Below, one piece after another: positions 18,667-25,967 of a DNA stretch of 64,000 bases (its first letter is position 1; every line of letters begins with the position of its first letter). This stretch comes from Lascolabacillus massiliensis (GTDB taxonomy: Bacteria > Bacteroidota > Bacteroidia > Bacteroidales > Dysgonomonadaceae), in NCBI RefSeq assembly GCF_001282625.1, contig NZ_CTEJ01000001.1, positions 496,001-560,000 of the forward strand. Direction: 5' to 3'. The position numbers and the translations under genes were made by a program. Below the pieces are notes generated by a model, which made no database searches, was not told the DNA's origin, and was given only the letters and a program-made list of their open reading frames with translations.

Positions 18667-19512
18667 TCAAGGATTCAAATTAATGTATTTTGTATTTATA
18701 ATACCATCTTTTAACTCAATTAATCTGTATCCAGGTTCTGCCTTACCTAATGGTCGCCCTGCAGAATTGGTCGTGATCATCAAAATACCATTATGTTCAG
18801 CTTCTGCATTGTTATGTAAATGTCCGGAAAAAATAGCATCCACACCATACTTTTCAAATAGAGTGAAGTATTTTAATCTCTCTTCCTTACTTTGGTTTGA
18901 GTAAGTGATATCTTCTTCAAAATCATTTATAAAGAAAGGGTAATGTGTAAAAACAATAATCACATCTGACGATTTTGCTTTCTTAAGTCTCTTTTTTAGC
19001 CAGCGAAACTGCTCTCTTTCTTCTTTCTTATTCGTCCCAGATTTAATGATGACAGAATTTAATCCTATGAAATATGAATTGTTGTATTCAAATGCAAACC
19101 TGTCATTGCCTTCTCCATAATGCGAGAAATAAATATCAAAATCTTCTTTTACCGGATTCTGTCCCAGATCATGATTCCCTGGACTTAAGTAGAACGGAAT
19201 TTCATTATTCAATCCTGCTGTAATTCTCTTGAATTCTTCAATTTGATTAAGGTCTCTTGAGTTGTTTACAAAATCACCAGTAATTACTACAAAATCAGGT
19301 TTTAGTTTATTGATTTGACTGATAGCTTCAGAATATTGTATGGTCTCTTTTTCAAAACCACTGTTTTCATCAAAGAATCCAAACTGCGGATCTGTAATCT
19401 GAACTATTCTAACTGTTTTATCCTGGGCTATAGAGTGGAAACTATATAGTCCGATTATGAAAATCAGAAAGTGAAAACTAAACTTTTTTCTTACAATTCT
19501 TACAGTTGACAT
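18667..19512 (-). CDS. Calcineurin-like metallophosphoesterase, exported
   Basis: A 281-residue protein with a signal peptide (to about residue 29, HSIAQ) and all metallophosphoesterase blocks in order: ITDPQFG, VITGDFVNN, SPGNHDLG, FTHYPFF and SGHLHNN. These hold two metal ions and hydrolyse phosphomono- or diesters; the nearest general type is CpdA/purple acid phosphatase-like. Export implies periplasmic substrates such as nucleotides or sugar phosphates. It is the last gene of the six-gene run that starts with the ECF S component, 23 bp after the polyferredoxin. Confidence 0.87.
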   Translation of the reverse strand: MSTVRIVRKKFSFHFLIFIIGLYSFHSIAQDKTVRIVQITDPQFGFFDENSGFEKETIQYSEAISQINKLKPDFVVITGDFVNNSRDLNQIEEFKRITAGLNNEIPFYLSPGNHDLGQNPVKEDFDIYFSHYGEGNDRFAFEYNNSYFIGLNSVIIKSGTNKKEEREQFRWLKKRLKKAKSSDVIIVFTHYPFFINDFEEDITYSNQSKEERLKYFTLFEKYGVDAIFSGHLHNNAEAEHNGILMITTNSAGRPLGKAEPGYRLIELKDGIINTKYINLNP

Positions 19513-19535
19513 AACTCTTTCTGCGTTATTATATT

Positions 19536-21104
19536 TCAGAAGCCGAAATCATCAATAACAATCTCTTCAACCTCCTCGTGTTTTATTTCGATAGTATTAT
19601 GAATATCTAATCCTTCTACATAAATTGCTTTGTATGGTATGGCTGGACAAACATACTCGCATCCTCCGCAACCTACACAAATAGATTGATCAGTTTCAGG
19701 AATTGTTAGGTGATCCTTATAGGGTACCATATGAACAGCCTGAGTAGGACAATGTTCCGAACATGCTCCACAACTTGTTTCATCGTAATATACAATACAA
19801 TTTTCTTTAATAAACTGTACTTTACCCATCTGTGTATGGTTTTTTTCCTCAACAGTTAATGGAAGTATGGCACCGGTGGGGCATACATCACCACATACAG
19901 TACAGTCATAATTACAGAACCCCCGATCGAAATATAGTTTTGGCTGCATAATTCCACTAAGTCCATATTCCAGTAGTGCAGGCTTAATTACACGTGAAGG
20001 GCATTTACTAACACATAAATGACATGAGATGCATTTTTCGCGCAGGTGATCAAATGAAAGTGCCCCTGGAGGTGCAATTGGAATTTGTCTTTTAAGCTCT
20101 CTTTTTGGCAGAATATCTCCTGAGACTTGCTGTGCGAGTAGTCTACTTGCTGCAAGACTGGTAACCAGAGTTGCTGAAAGAAAACGTCGCTTAGACTCAT
20201 TAACACTATTAATAGATGTTTCGGGAGATATAGCACTAACTTGTTTTTTTGATTTAGGAAGTAAGCTCTCTTTAACTTTACTGAAATCTGTAATATTATA
20301 CTTCATAGCATCACGCTTACAGACTTCAATGCAGTTGAAGCATGTAACACATCTGCTGTAATCGATATCTTTATTCTTAGAGTCTATGCAAGATGCTTTA
20401 CACTTCATTGAACAGAGTCCGCACATATTGCACTTTTCATTAACAAATTGAACTTTGAAAAGTGAGTACTTGCTAAAAAAGCCGAGTGTAGTACCAACCG
20501 GACATATTGTATTACAGTATGTTCTTCCACCTTTCCATGCCAAATAGCCGATTACAAACAGAGTAATTAACGCTATAATCATTGAGGAGACGCTTAAAGT
20601 ATAGATGCTTACTTTGTAAAAAGAATAATTGCCAAATGAAGTGAAGATTGTTTCAAGAAGATTGTTTCCAGCCAGATAGGCGGGCTTGAAAATATGAGTT
20701 GCAATTCTGCCATAAGCACCGTATGGATCGAGAAGACCAACTAAAAAGTTTAAACTGGCAATAAAAGCGACTACCGTAGCTCCTAATACACTCCATCGTA
20801 AAATGTTTTTTGCCTTACTGTAATTGTATCTCTTTTTTTTACTGTACTTCTTAGAAAGCCATGCTGTAAAATCCTGATATATCCCCATTGGACAGATAGA
20901 GGAACAATAAACTCTTCCAAAAAGCAAAGTTAATAGTAATAGTGCAATAAGTACGATTGCATTCAACGAAAGCAACGCAGGGATAAATTGTATCTCAGTC
21001 AGAAATTTTAGTCCTTCAGGTAAGAATCCTCTGAAATCCAGGAAATAAAGAGTTATAAGGGCTACAATTATTACAGATAGTGTAACACGAATTTTTTTTA
21101 GCAT
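19536..21104 (-). CDS. Membrane polyferredoxin (NapH-like part joined to a NapG-like part)
   Basis: A 522-residue iron-sulfur protein. Residues 1-215 hold several membrane helices with two CxxxCP sites (YCSSICPMG near 67-72 and YCNTICPVG near 197-202) as in NapH/NosR-type quinol-side ferredoxins. Residues about 225-272 give two 4Fe-4S sites (CNMCGLCSMKC, CVTCFNCIEVC). Around 305-325 comes KRRFLSATLVTSLAASRLLA, which looks like an internal Tat-type signal, followed by four more ferredoxin-like sites (CISCHLCVSKCP, CTVCGDVCP, CGACSEHCP, CVGCGGCEYVCP). It probably passes electrons from quinol to a periplasmic partner, likely the DUF362 protein encoded upstream. Not obviously linked to nitrate reductase, which is absent. 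Confidence 0.85.
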   Translation of the reverse strand: MLKKIRVTLSVIIVALITLYFLDFRGFLPEGLKFLTEIQFIPALLSLNAIVLIALLLLTLLFGRVYCSSICPMGIYQDFTAWLSKKYSKKKRYNYSKAKNILRWSVLGATVVAFIASLNFLVGLLDPYGAYGRIATHIFKPAYLAGNNLLETIFTSFGNYSFYKVSIYTLSVSSMIIALITLFVIGYLAWKGGRTYCNTICPVGTTLGFFSKYSLFKVQFVNEKCNMCGLCSMKCKASCIDSKNKDIDYSRCVTCFNCIEVCKRDAMKYNITDFSKVKESLLPKSKKQVSAISPETSINSVNESKRRFLSATLVTSLAASRLLAQQVSGDILPKRELKRQIPIAPPGALSFDHLREKCISCHLCVSKCPSRVIKPALLEYGLSGIMQPKLYFDRGFCNYDCTVCGDVCPTGAILPLTVEEKNHTQMGKVQFIKENCIVYYDETSCGACSEHCPTQAVHMVPYKDHLTIPETDQSICVGCGGCEYVCPAIPYKAIYVEGLDIHNTIEIKHEEVEEIVIDDFGF

Positions 21105-21128
21105 GCTTATTTCATCTATTTAAATACA

Positions 21129-21165
21129 TTTATGATAACCCGATTAATTATCGGGTTATCATAAA
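21129..21165. other. Perfect 16-bp hairpin between DUF362 and polyferredoxin genes
   Basis: Arms TTTATGATAACCCGAT (21129-21144) and ATCGGGTTATCATAAA (21150-21165) pair perfectly around a 5-nt loop. It lies in the 89-bp gap inside the operon. There is no long T run after it on the minus strand, so it may be a partial terminator, an mRNA-stabilising hairpin or an operator. Confidence 0.6.
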
Positions 21166-21193
21166 TAATGAATCAATTAACTTAAGATTAAAA

Positions 21194-22168
21194 TTAAATC
21201 CTAACTCTTCTGATATTCAGTTTATCCAGCTCCATGGTTCCCAGGCCCAACTGCTGAGCTTTTGCTATATGAGCAACATTCTCAAGTGGCATTTCGCGTG
21301 CCTGATTAAAGAAATTTGCAGCAGCAGTGTCAACAGCTACAATGTCCTGAGACATGAACAGACCTTTTGAAAGCACTACATCAGAAAGGGATTTACCTCT
21401 TGGTCCACTAGTTTTCATTAGTCTATAAGCATCCACTATATTCAGAACGGGTCTTTTTTCATAAGTACATATATCTGCAATACATTGCTGTAAATCGTTT
21501 GCATGGAAAAATCCCCTGTCCCAAACTATACCCATATAGTTTTTCATAGAAATAGTAAGCTGTGCTCCACCATGATTTTTTAATACTGGTACATTTATCC
21601 ACTTGTCACTGTCTACAATAGCCTGATGAATCTTCGCACTCTTCAGGTTTCTGCCTTTTGGTATTGAAACTGTTTTATAATAAGACTCCTGATGTGCAGG
21701 TAAAACTTCAGCTCCAGCTCTTTTAGCAGCTTCTTCTATTCCGCTGTTAGCATAAGATTTGCGCCAATCGTCGCAAGTATGATCAAATACCCTCACCTCA
21801 GAAGCACCAGCTTCAAAGCAATGTTTAATGATTTCAGCAACAAGCTTAGGATTAGTATTCGCAGCCATCTCAACTGGTTGGTCCCAACCAATATTGGGTT
21901 TAATGCAAACTTTATCTCCTTTGTTTATGAAGTTTTTCATACCCCCCATCTCCTCAATTGCCTTGCGAAACATAGCTTCAGGTTCTCCTCCCATTACTGC
22001 AACCAGATCATACTTGGCAGTGGCATTACTGGTTTGGAAAGATTGTGAAAGTATGCTCATGGCATCTGCATCCTTCATTGTTGTAATGGCAGCTCCTGTT
22101 AGAGCTACTGAACGTAAAAATTTCCGTCGGTCCATAATATTTAATTTTTTCGATTTTTCAGTTTTCAT
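21194..22168 (-). CDS. DUF362 protein with Tat signal
   Basis: A 324-residue protein starting MKTEKSKKL with the Tat signal MDRRKFLRSVALTG some eleven residues in; I chose the ATG at 22168 over the longer frame from 22201, and 22135 is a further option. The rest is a DUF362 domain: KVCIKPNIGWDQP, VRVFDHTCDDW, VPVLKNHGGAQLTISMKNYMG and VAVDTAAANFF. DUF362 proteins often occur with or are fused to ferredoxins in anaerobes; their reaction is not known to me. Tat export suggests a folded protein with cofactor in the periplasm. The polyferredoxin gene follows after 89 bp. Confidence 0.85.
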   Translation of the reverse strand: MKTEKSKKLNIMDRRKFLRSVALTGAAITTMKDADAMSILSQSFQTSNATAKYDLVAVMGGEPEAMFRKAIEEMGGMKNFINKGDKVCIKPNIGWDQPVEMAANTNPKLVAEIIKHCFEAGASEVRVFDHTCDDWRKSYANSGIEEAAKRAGAEVLPAHQESYYKTVSIPKGRNLKSAKIHQAIVDSDKWINVPVLKNHGGAQLTISMKNYMGIVWDRGFFHANDLQQCIADICTYEKRPVLNIVDAYRLMKTSGPRGKSLSDVVLSKGLFMSQDIVAVDTAAANFFNQAREMPLENVAHIAKAQQLGLGTMELDKLNIRRVRI

Positions 22169-22231
22169 TTCTGATAATCTCAAATGGAGTGTTTTAAACA
22201 CCCTATTAAGTCAACATTTTATATTTATTAT

Positions 22232-24142
22232 CTATAAATCGATCCCTATTCCCGCGAAAACAGTAGCACCCGGCATAGGATATCCTATATTTATTTCATA
22301 TTTTTCACCAAGCAAATTTTCTCCTCTTACAAATATATTCAGCCATTCAAGTGCCTTATAATTAACCCTGGCATTCCATAACCAAACGTTTTCTGTAACC
22401 GGTTCAGGTCTTACAGCAGTATACAGATTTCCCAAATATTGCACACCGGAAGATATTTCCCAATTGCCGATATTATAATTGGCATTCACGTAAAACTTAT
22501 GTTCAGGAGCTCCAATTATTTTGTATGTCATATCAAGCAGACTGTAATTGGCAGATAATCCTAATTCCTCTGATATATTATAGTTAGCAGTAAGTTCAAA
22601 CCCTCTGTTTTCAACTTCTCCACTATTTACATTCAATGGTCTTCCTTCAACAATTTGAGTCTGAATAATATTATCACCTTTGATATAGAACAGGTTAATA
22701 CCCAGACTGATTCCGATTTCCGGGAGCATCTGAAGCAGCGATATTTCATAGTTCATAAGTCGCTCCGCCTTCAAGTCAGCATTTCGTGGAGGAAACATAT
22801 ACAATTCCCTTATAGTAGGATTCCTGAAACCTTTGCTTAAAATCCCTTTTATCGAAGTATAAGATGTAGGTGTAAAACTTAATCCAAGTTGAGGTACCCA
22901 TTCAGAACCGTTTAGTTCATGATGATCAAGTCTGATACCCGCGTTAAATGTCAGTCGTTCATCCATTACTGTTTGCTGAACGTTCAGATAAACAGCTACA
23001 TTGTTTAAGTGTATATCTACCTGAGTAGAATCTCTTGCTGGTTCATTGGGAAATTTGGTGATTGCTTCACCTCCAAAGCGCTGCAGATCTATACCTGCAG
23101 TTGTTTTGTTTCCTTCAAAAAAACTAAATGACTGGTATGCTGAAGCACCAAACATCTGGTCGTTTGATCTAAAACGATAATCAGGTATAAAACTTGAATA
23201 ATCGTTATAGCCGTCATTAATGTTGTGAGTGCCAAAATTATAGAATAGCTTTACTGCACCTGAAGTATTGTCATAGTTATTTTCTAAAGAAGCAGATGCT
23301 ACACCACGCAGGATGTCAGCATCATTATCAATAATCGGACTTGTAACAGTTCCAGGGTTAGAACTTAATGATTTTGAGAGGTTGACGTCTATAAAACTAT
23401 TCCAATTGTCTGTGAAATCATATCCGGCTTTAATATAGCTGTTAAATTGTTCAAAGTCCATGTTTTCTCTGTGTCCGTCTGAATGATTATAGCTCAGACT
23501 ACCATTAGTATAAAATTGACTTTTTCTAAATCCACCCGACAGTTCAGCACTCAGAGTATTATAACTTCCATAAGAAAATTGTGCTGACTTGTGACTTCCA
23601 TCAGACTCCTGTTTCCGGGTAATTATATTTATTACCCCGCCCATTGCATTTGACCCATATAATACAGATGCGGGACCGCGAACGACCTCTACACGTTCGG
23701 TCATCATCGACTGGTAACTGTCTGCCAGTGGGTGACCCATTAAGCCCATATACTGAGGGTGACCGTCAATAAGTACTAAGACACCTGAAGTTGGTGAGCC
23801 TCCAATCCCTCTGATGCTCATTCCTCCTGCAGCACCGGCAGCAACACCATAACCCATCACACCACGTTGTGAGATAAAGAGTCCGGGCACCTCTTCAGCT
23901 AATAATGGAAGAAGCGAAGGTTGTAACCTTTGTGTAATCTTATTTCCTGTTACAACTGAGATGCTCATAGGTACATTCCTAAGATTTACTTTAGGCATTG
24001 TACCTGTAACAACGATATCATCCAGTATGATGGTATCATTTAAACCGTATGATTCGTCATAATCAATAAAGTAACGAACACCACTATACAGCGGAGATAA
24101 CAGTATACAGATGAAAAAAAATAAGAGAGTAAATATTCTCAT
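22232..24142 (-). CDS. TonB-dependent receptor
   Basis: A 636-residue outer-membrane receptor. I start at the ATG at 24142, whose ATGA overlaps the stop of the phosphoribosyltransferase gene; the longer frame to 24166 adds eight residues ahead of the signal peptide. After the signal comes a TonB-box-like LDDIVVTGT, a plug domain (residues about 45-160, with SIRGIGGSPTSGVLVLIDG and RVEVVRGPASVLYGSNAMGGVINIIT) and a 22-strand barrel. The size and lack of a carboxypeptidase-like domain place it with BtuB/siderophore-type receptors, not SusC. The ligand is unknown; the neighbours suggest a small molecule that then passes the ECF S component. Confidence 0.92.
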   Translation of the reverse strand: MRIFTLLFFFICILLSPLYSGVRYFIDYDESYGLNDTIILDDIVVTGTMPKVNLRNVPMSISVVTGNKITQRLQPSLLPLLAEEVPGLFISQRGVMGYGVAAGAAGGMSIRGIGGSPTSGVLVLIDGHPQYMGLMGHPLADSYQSMMTERVEVVRGPASVLYGSNAMGGVINIITRKQESDGSHKSAQFSYGSYNTLSAELSGGFRKSQFYTNGSLSYNHSDGHRENMDFEQFNSYIKAGYDFTDNWNSFIDVNLSKSLSSNPGTVTSPIIDNDADILRGVASASLENNYDNTSGAVKLFYNFGTHNINDGYNDYSSFIPDYRFRSNDQMFGASAYQSFSFFEGNKTTAGIDLQRFGGEAITKFPNEPARDSTQVDIHLNNVAVYLNVQQTVMDERLTFNAGIRLDHHELNGSEWVPQLGLSFTPTSYTSIKGILSKGFRNPTIRELYMFPPRNADLKAERLMNYEISLLQMLPEIGISLGINLFYIKGDNIIQTQIVEGRPLNVNSGEVENRGFELTANYNISEELGLSANYSLLDMTYKIIGAPEHKFYVNANYNIGNWEISSGVQYLGNLYTAVRPEPVTENVWLWNARVNYKALEWLNIFVRGENLLGEKYEINIGYPMPGATVFAGIGIDL

Positions 24143-24540
24143 ATTATCCAGGGGAATTTGAAGCACGCTTCGTCGTATAGTGAATAGTCAGCCTTTCCGT
24201 TTACAGCGAATGTTTTTATTTGCCTGGCATCATGTAAAAGATCGATGGCGAATTTTACAGTCGCCCCTGTTTTAATACGATCTTCAACCAGAAGAATATT
24301 TTTATCCCTGTATTCGAAATCTATTGGAGAAATCAATCTAGGTGTATCATACTTAGGTTTCTGGTTGGGGTCACGTAAGTTAATTTTTAATAGATGCATG
24401 TCTATGTTCAGTCTCTGATTGATAATAGCAGCGGGAATAATACCACCGTTGGCTATAGCAACTATTATATCAAAAGTTTCGTGAAATTGTATCTCACGAA
24501 ACCGATGCAGTACTTCTTCAAAAGACTTATTGTTTGTCAT
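24139..24540 (-). CDS. Phosphoribosyltransferase
   Basis: A 133-residue cytoplasmic type I phosphoribosyltransferase. The PRPP loop is ILLVEDRIKTGATV, and the N-terminal part has IVAIANGGIIPAAII. I use the ATG at 24540; a TTG at 24549 gives a slightly longer frame. Such enzymes attach ribose-5-phosphate to a purine, pyrimidine or other base. It is short and closest in style to xanthine/guanine transferases, but the base cannot be assigned. Position between an ECF S component and a TonB receptor suggests it traps an imported base as the nucleotide. Confidence 0.85.
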   Translation of the reverse strand: MTNNKSFEEVLHRFREIQFHETFDIIVAIANGGIIPAAIINQRLNIDMHLLKINLRDPNQKPKYDTPRLISPIDFEYRDKNILLVEDRIKTGATVKFAIDLLHDARQIKTFAVNGKADYSLYDEACFKFPWII

Positions 24541-24569
24541 TCTACACAATTAAGGCTTTGAAAGTCTGT

Positions 24570-25079
24570 TCAGACTTTAGCCAATGCTTTTAAAACAAAA
24601 TAACCTCCTATGAGCTGGATCAACATACCCGGTACACCTATACGGAAATCCTGAACAGCAGCCATGAAGTTTTGAGTCATTGCCCATTCTATACCGGTTC
24701 CAATAACCTGATATGTAATTATAGCCAAGAGGATGCCTAATAGCGATACTTTTCCAAAATGCTTAGCAGCCGTTGCAGCAGCTACAGCCAGTATTGCAGA
24801 TTTGATAATTATTGCAGGTAGAACTGCTGCAGGAGGCATTCCAAATATCAGATTGTTGGCAAGTGGTGAAAGTATTGCAGTGAGGAGTCCTACATGAATA
24901 CCATACTTATAGGCAGCAATTAAAGTGAAAAAATAAATAGGTAGAAAAATAAATCCACCCTGTGGAACCAGGTGTGCCAGTTGAGGCAACAGAAGGTTAC
25001 CGACAATAAATACCGTTGCAATAAGGTAAGTATTTGTGTTATTTAAGCTTAGAGAGTAAAGTTTAGCGGTTGTAGCCAT
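24570..25079 (-). CDS. ECF transporter S component (substrate-binding membrane subunit)
   Basis: A 169-residue very hydrophobic protein with about five or six membrane helices, including PIYFFTLIAAYKYGIHVG and ILSPLANNLIFGMPPAAVLP, which resemble energy-coupling-factor S components for vitamins or bases. The S component binds the substrate and works with shared EcfA/EcfT, which are not in the window. First gene of the run; phosphoribosyltransferase follows after 29 bp. Substrate not known. Confidence 0.75.
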   Translation of the reverse strand: MATTAKLYSLSLNNTNTYLIATVFIVGNLLLPQLAHLVPQGGFIFLPIYFFTLIAAYKYGIHVGLLTAILSPLANNLIFGMPPAAVLPAIIIKSAILAVAAATAAKHFGKVSLLGILLAIITYQVIGTGIEWAMTQNFMAAVQDFRIGVPGMLIQLIGGYFVLKALAKV

Positions 25080-25137
25080 AGCATGTATTTATTATGTTGT
25101 TAAATTAAATTCCTGTGCCATCATTTAACGTAGGTTA

Positions 25138-25145
25138 CAAATCTA
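25138..25145 (-). promoter_or_regulatory. Possible -7 box for the ECF-S operon
   Basis: Reads TAGATTTG on the minus strand, a full TAnnTTTG match 59 bp ahead of the start codon at 25079. No proper TTTG partner box was seen. No riboswitch-like structure was recognised in the leader. Confidence 0.4.
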
Positions 25146-25238
25146 TGCATAAAAAGTCGTTTAATACCGAGATTAGCTGTTATTTTTTATTTAAAAAAAG
25201 CAAAAACATTCTTGTATTTAGCAGTTAATATTTTTTTA

Positions 25239-25270
25239 TTGTTAAATATACAGATTTATAAATAACTTTG
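25239..25270 (+). promoter_or_regulatory. Promoter of crcB
   Basis: ATTG ending at 25241 and TAACTTTG at 25263-25270 are 21 bp apart, as in the Bacteroidota promoter. Transcription would start near 25277, only about 15 nt ahead of the ATG at 25292. This rules out the in-frame TTG at 25268 as start and leaves no room for a fluoride riboswitch. Confidence 0.6.
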
Positions 25271-25291
25271 CAATCAACAAACTACACAAAT

Positions 25292-25666
25292 ATGTGGAAG
25301 GACATAATATATGTTGGAATAGGCGGGGGTATTGGGAGTATATTCAGATTTATTGTATCCCGTGTAATAATCAGATTTGTAAACCAAGAGTGGATATTTA
25401 CCGGTACTCTTACAGTTAACATTACAGGTTGTTTCCTTATCGGTTTACTTTCAGGATGGATGCTTTCACATCAGCCGGAGAATCAGCTGTTTCGTTTGCT
25501 ATTTATTGTAGGATTCTGTGGTGGTTATACTACCTTTTCTACTTTTGCATTTGAGAATTTACGGTTGCTTGAGACCAATCAAAGGGGCTTATTTACATTA
25601 TACACCTCATTAGGTGTTGCACTGGGTTTGATTGCAGTATGGGGCGGTATGAAACTTACAATGTAG
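25292..25666 (+). CDS. crcB: CrcB/Fluc fluoride ion channel
   Basis: A 124-residue four-helix membrane protein. Signatures are GIGGGIGSIFRF in helix 1, GTLTVNITGCFLIG in helix 2 and GFCGGYTTFSTFAFE in helix 3 with the Phe and Thr/Ser fluoride track. Fluc proteins work as antiparallel dimers that let toxic fluoride leave the cell. The start at 25292 is set by the promoter box that overlaps the earlier TTG. Single gene, divergent from the ECF-S operon. Confidence 0.93.
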   Translation: MWKDIIYVGIGGGIGSIFRFIVSRVIIRFVNQEWIFTGTLTVNITGCFLIGLLSGWMLSHQPENQLFRLLFIVGFCGGYTTFSTFAFENLRLLETNQRGLFTLYTSLGVALGLIAVWGGMKLTM

Positions 25667-25967
25667 TTCTGTAATATCTGATTCTTATATATATTAAATT
25701 TAATTCAGTGTTTAGTCTGATCTTAGTTTTCTATTAAAGAACATTATAAGGCGATGGTAAGACCATGGTAAGACCTAAGTTAGAATCAGGTTACTTTGTG
25801 CTGTAAAAAGTTACAGTATGATTTTAACAAAAATCAATAGGATCCAATTTTGACATGATTGAACAAAATCCGAAAGAATAAATTATTACTGATTAAAAAA
25901 AACAGGAGAATAGCACATTGGCCATCCTCCTGTTAAACTATAAATTATGAGAAATTAAGTTTGAATT
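25667..25967. other. Gap after crcB
   Basis: About 300 bp between the end of crcB and the end of the DUF1080 gene, without a credible reading frame. It contains an exact tandem 11-mer ATGGTAAGACC (25754-25775), a weak hairpin CTGTAA / TTACAG near 25801-25816, and the terminator of the minus-strand operon at 25901-25934. Confidence 0.5.
25901..25934 (-). terminator. Terminator of the Gfo/DUF1080 genes
   Basis: Arms AACAGGAG (25901-25908) and CTCCTGTT (25927-25934). On the minus strand the stem is followed by eight T. It lies 33 bp past the stop of the DUF1080 gene. Confidence 0.8.

Noticed and set aside
21828-22361. 177-codon plus-strand open frame across the DUF362/TonB region
   Set aside because: It is antisense to two well-supported genes, has no domain and no promoter; it is a shadow frame.
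25080-25260. Cobalamin or other riboswitch ahead of the ECF-S operon
   Set aside because: No B12-box-like or other known motif and no extended pairing seen in the gap.
25268-25291. Earlier TTG start for crcB
   Set aside because: The TTG is part of the TAACTTTG promoter box, upstream of the predicted transcript start.
25271-25291. Fluoride riboswitch ahead of crcB
   Set aside because: The predicted leader is only about 15 nt, too short for the riboswitch fold.
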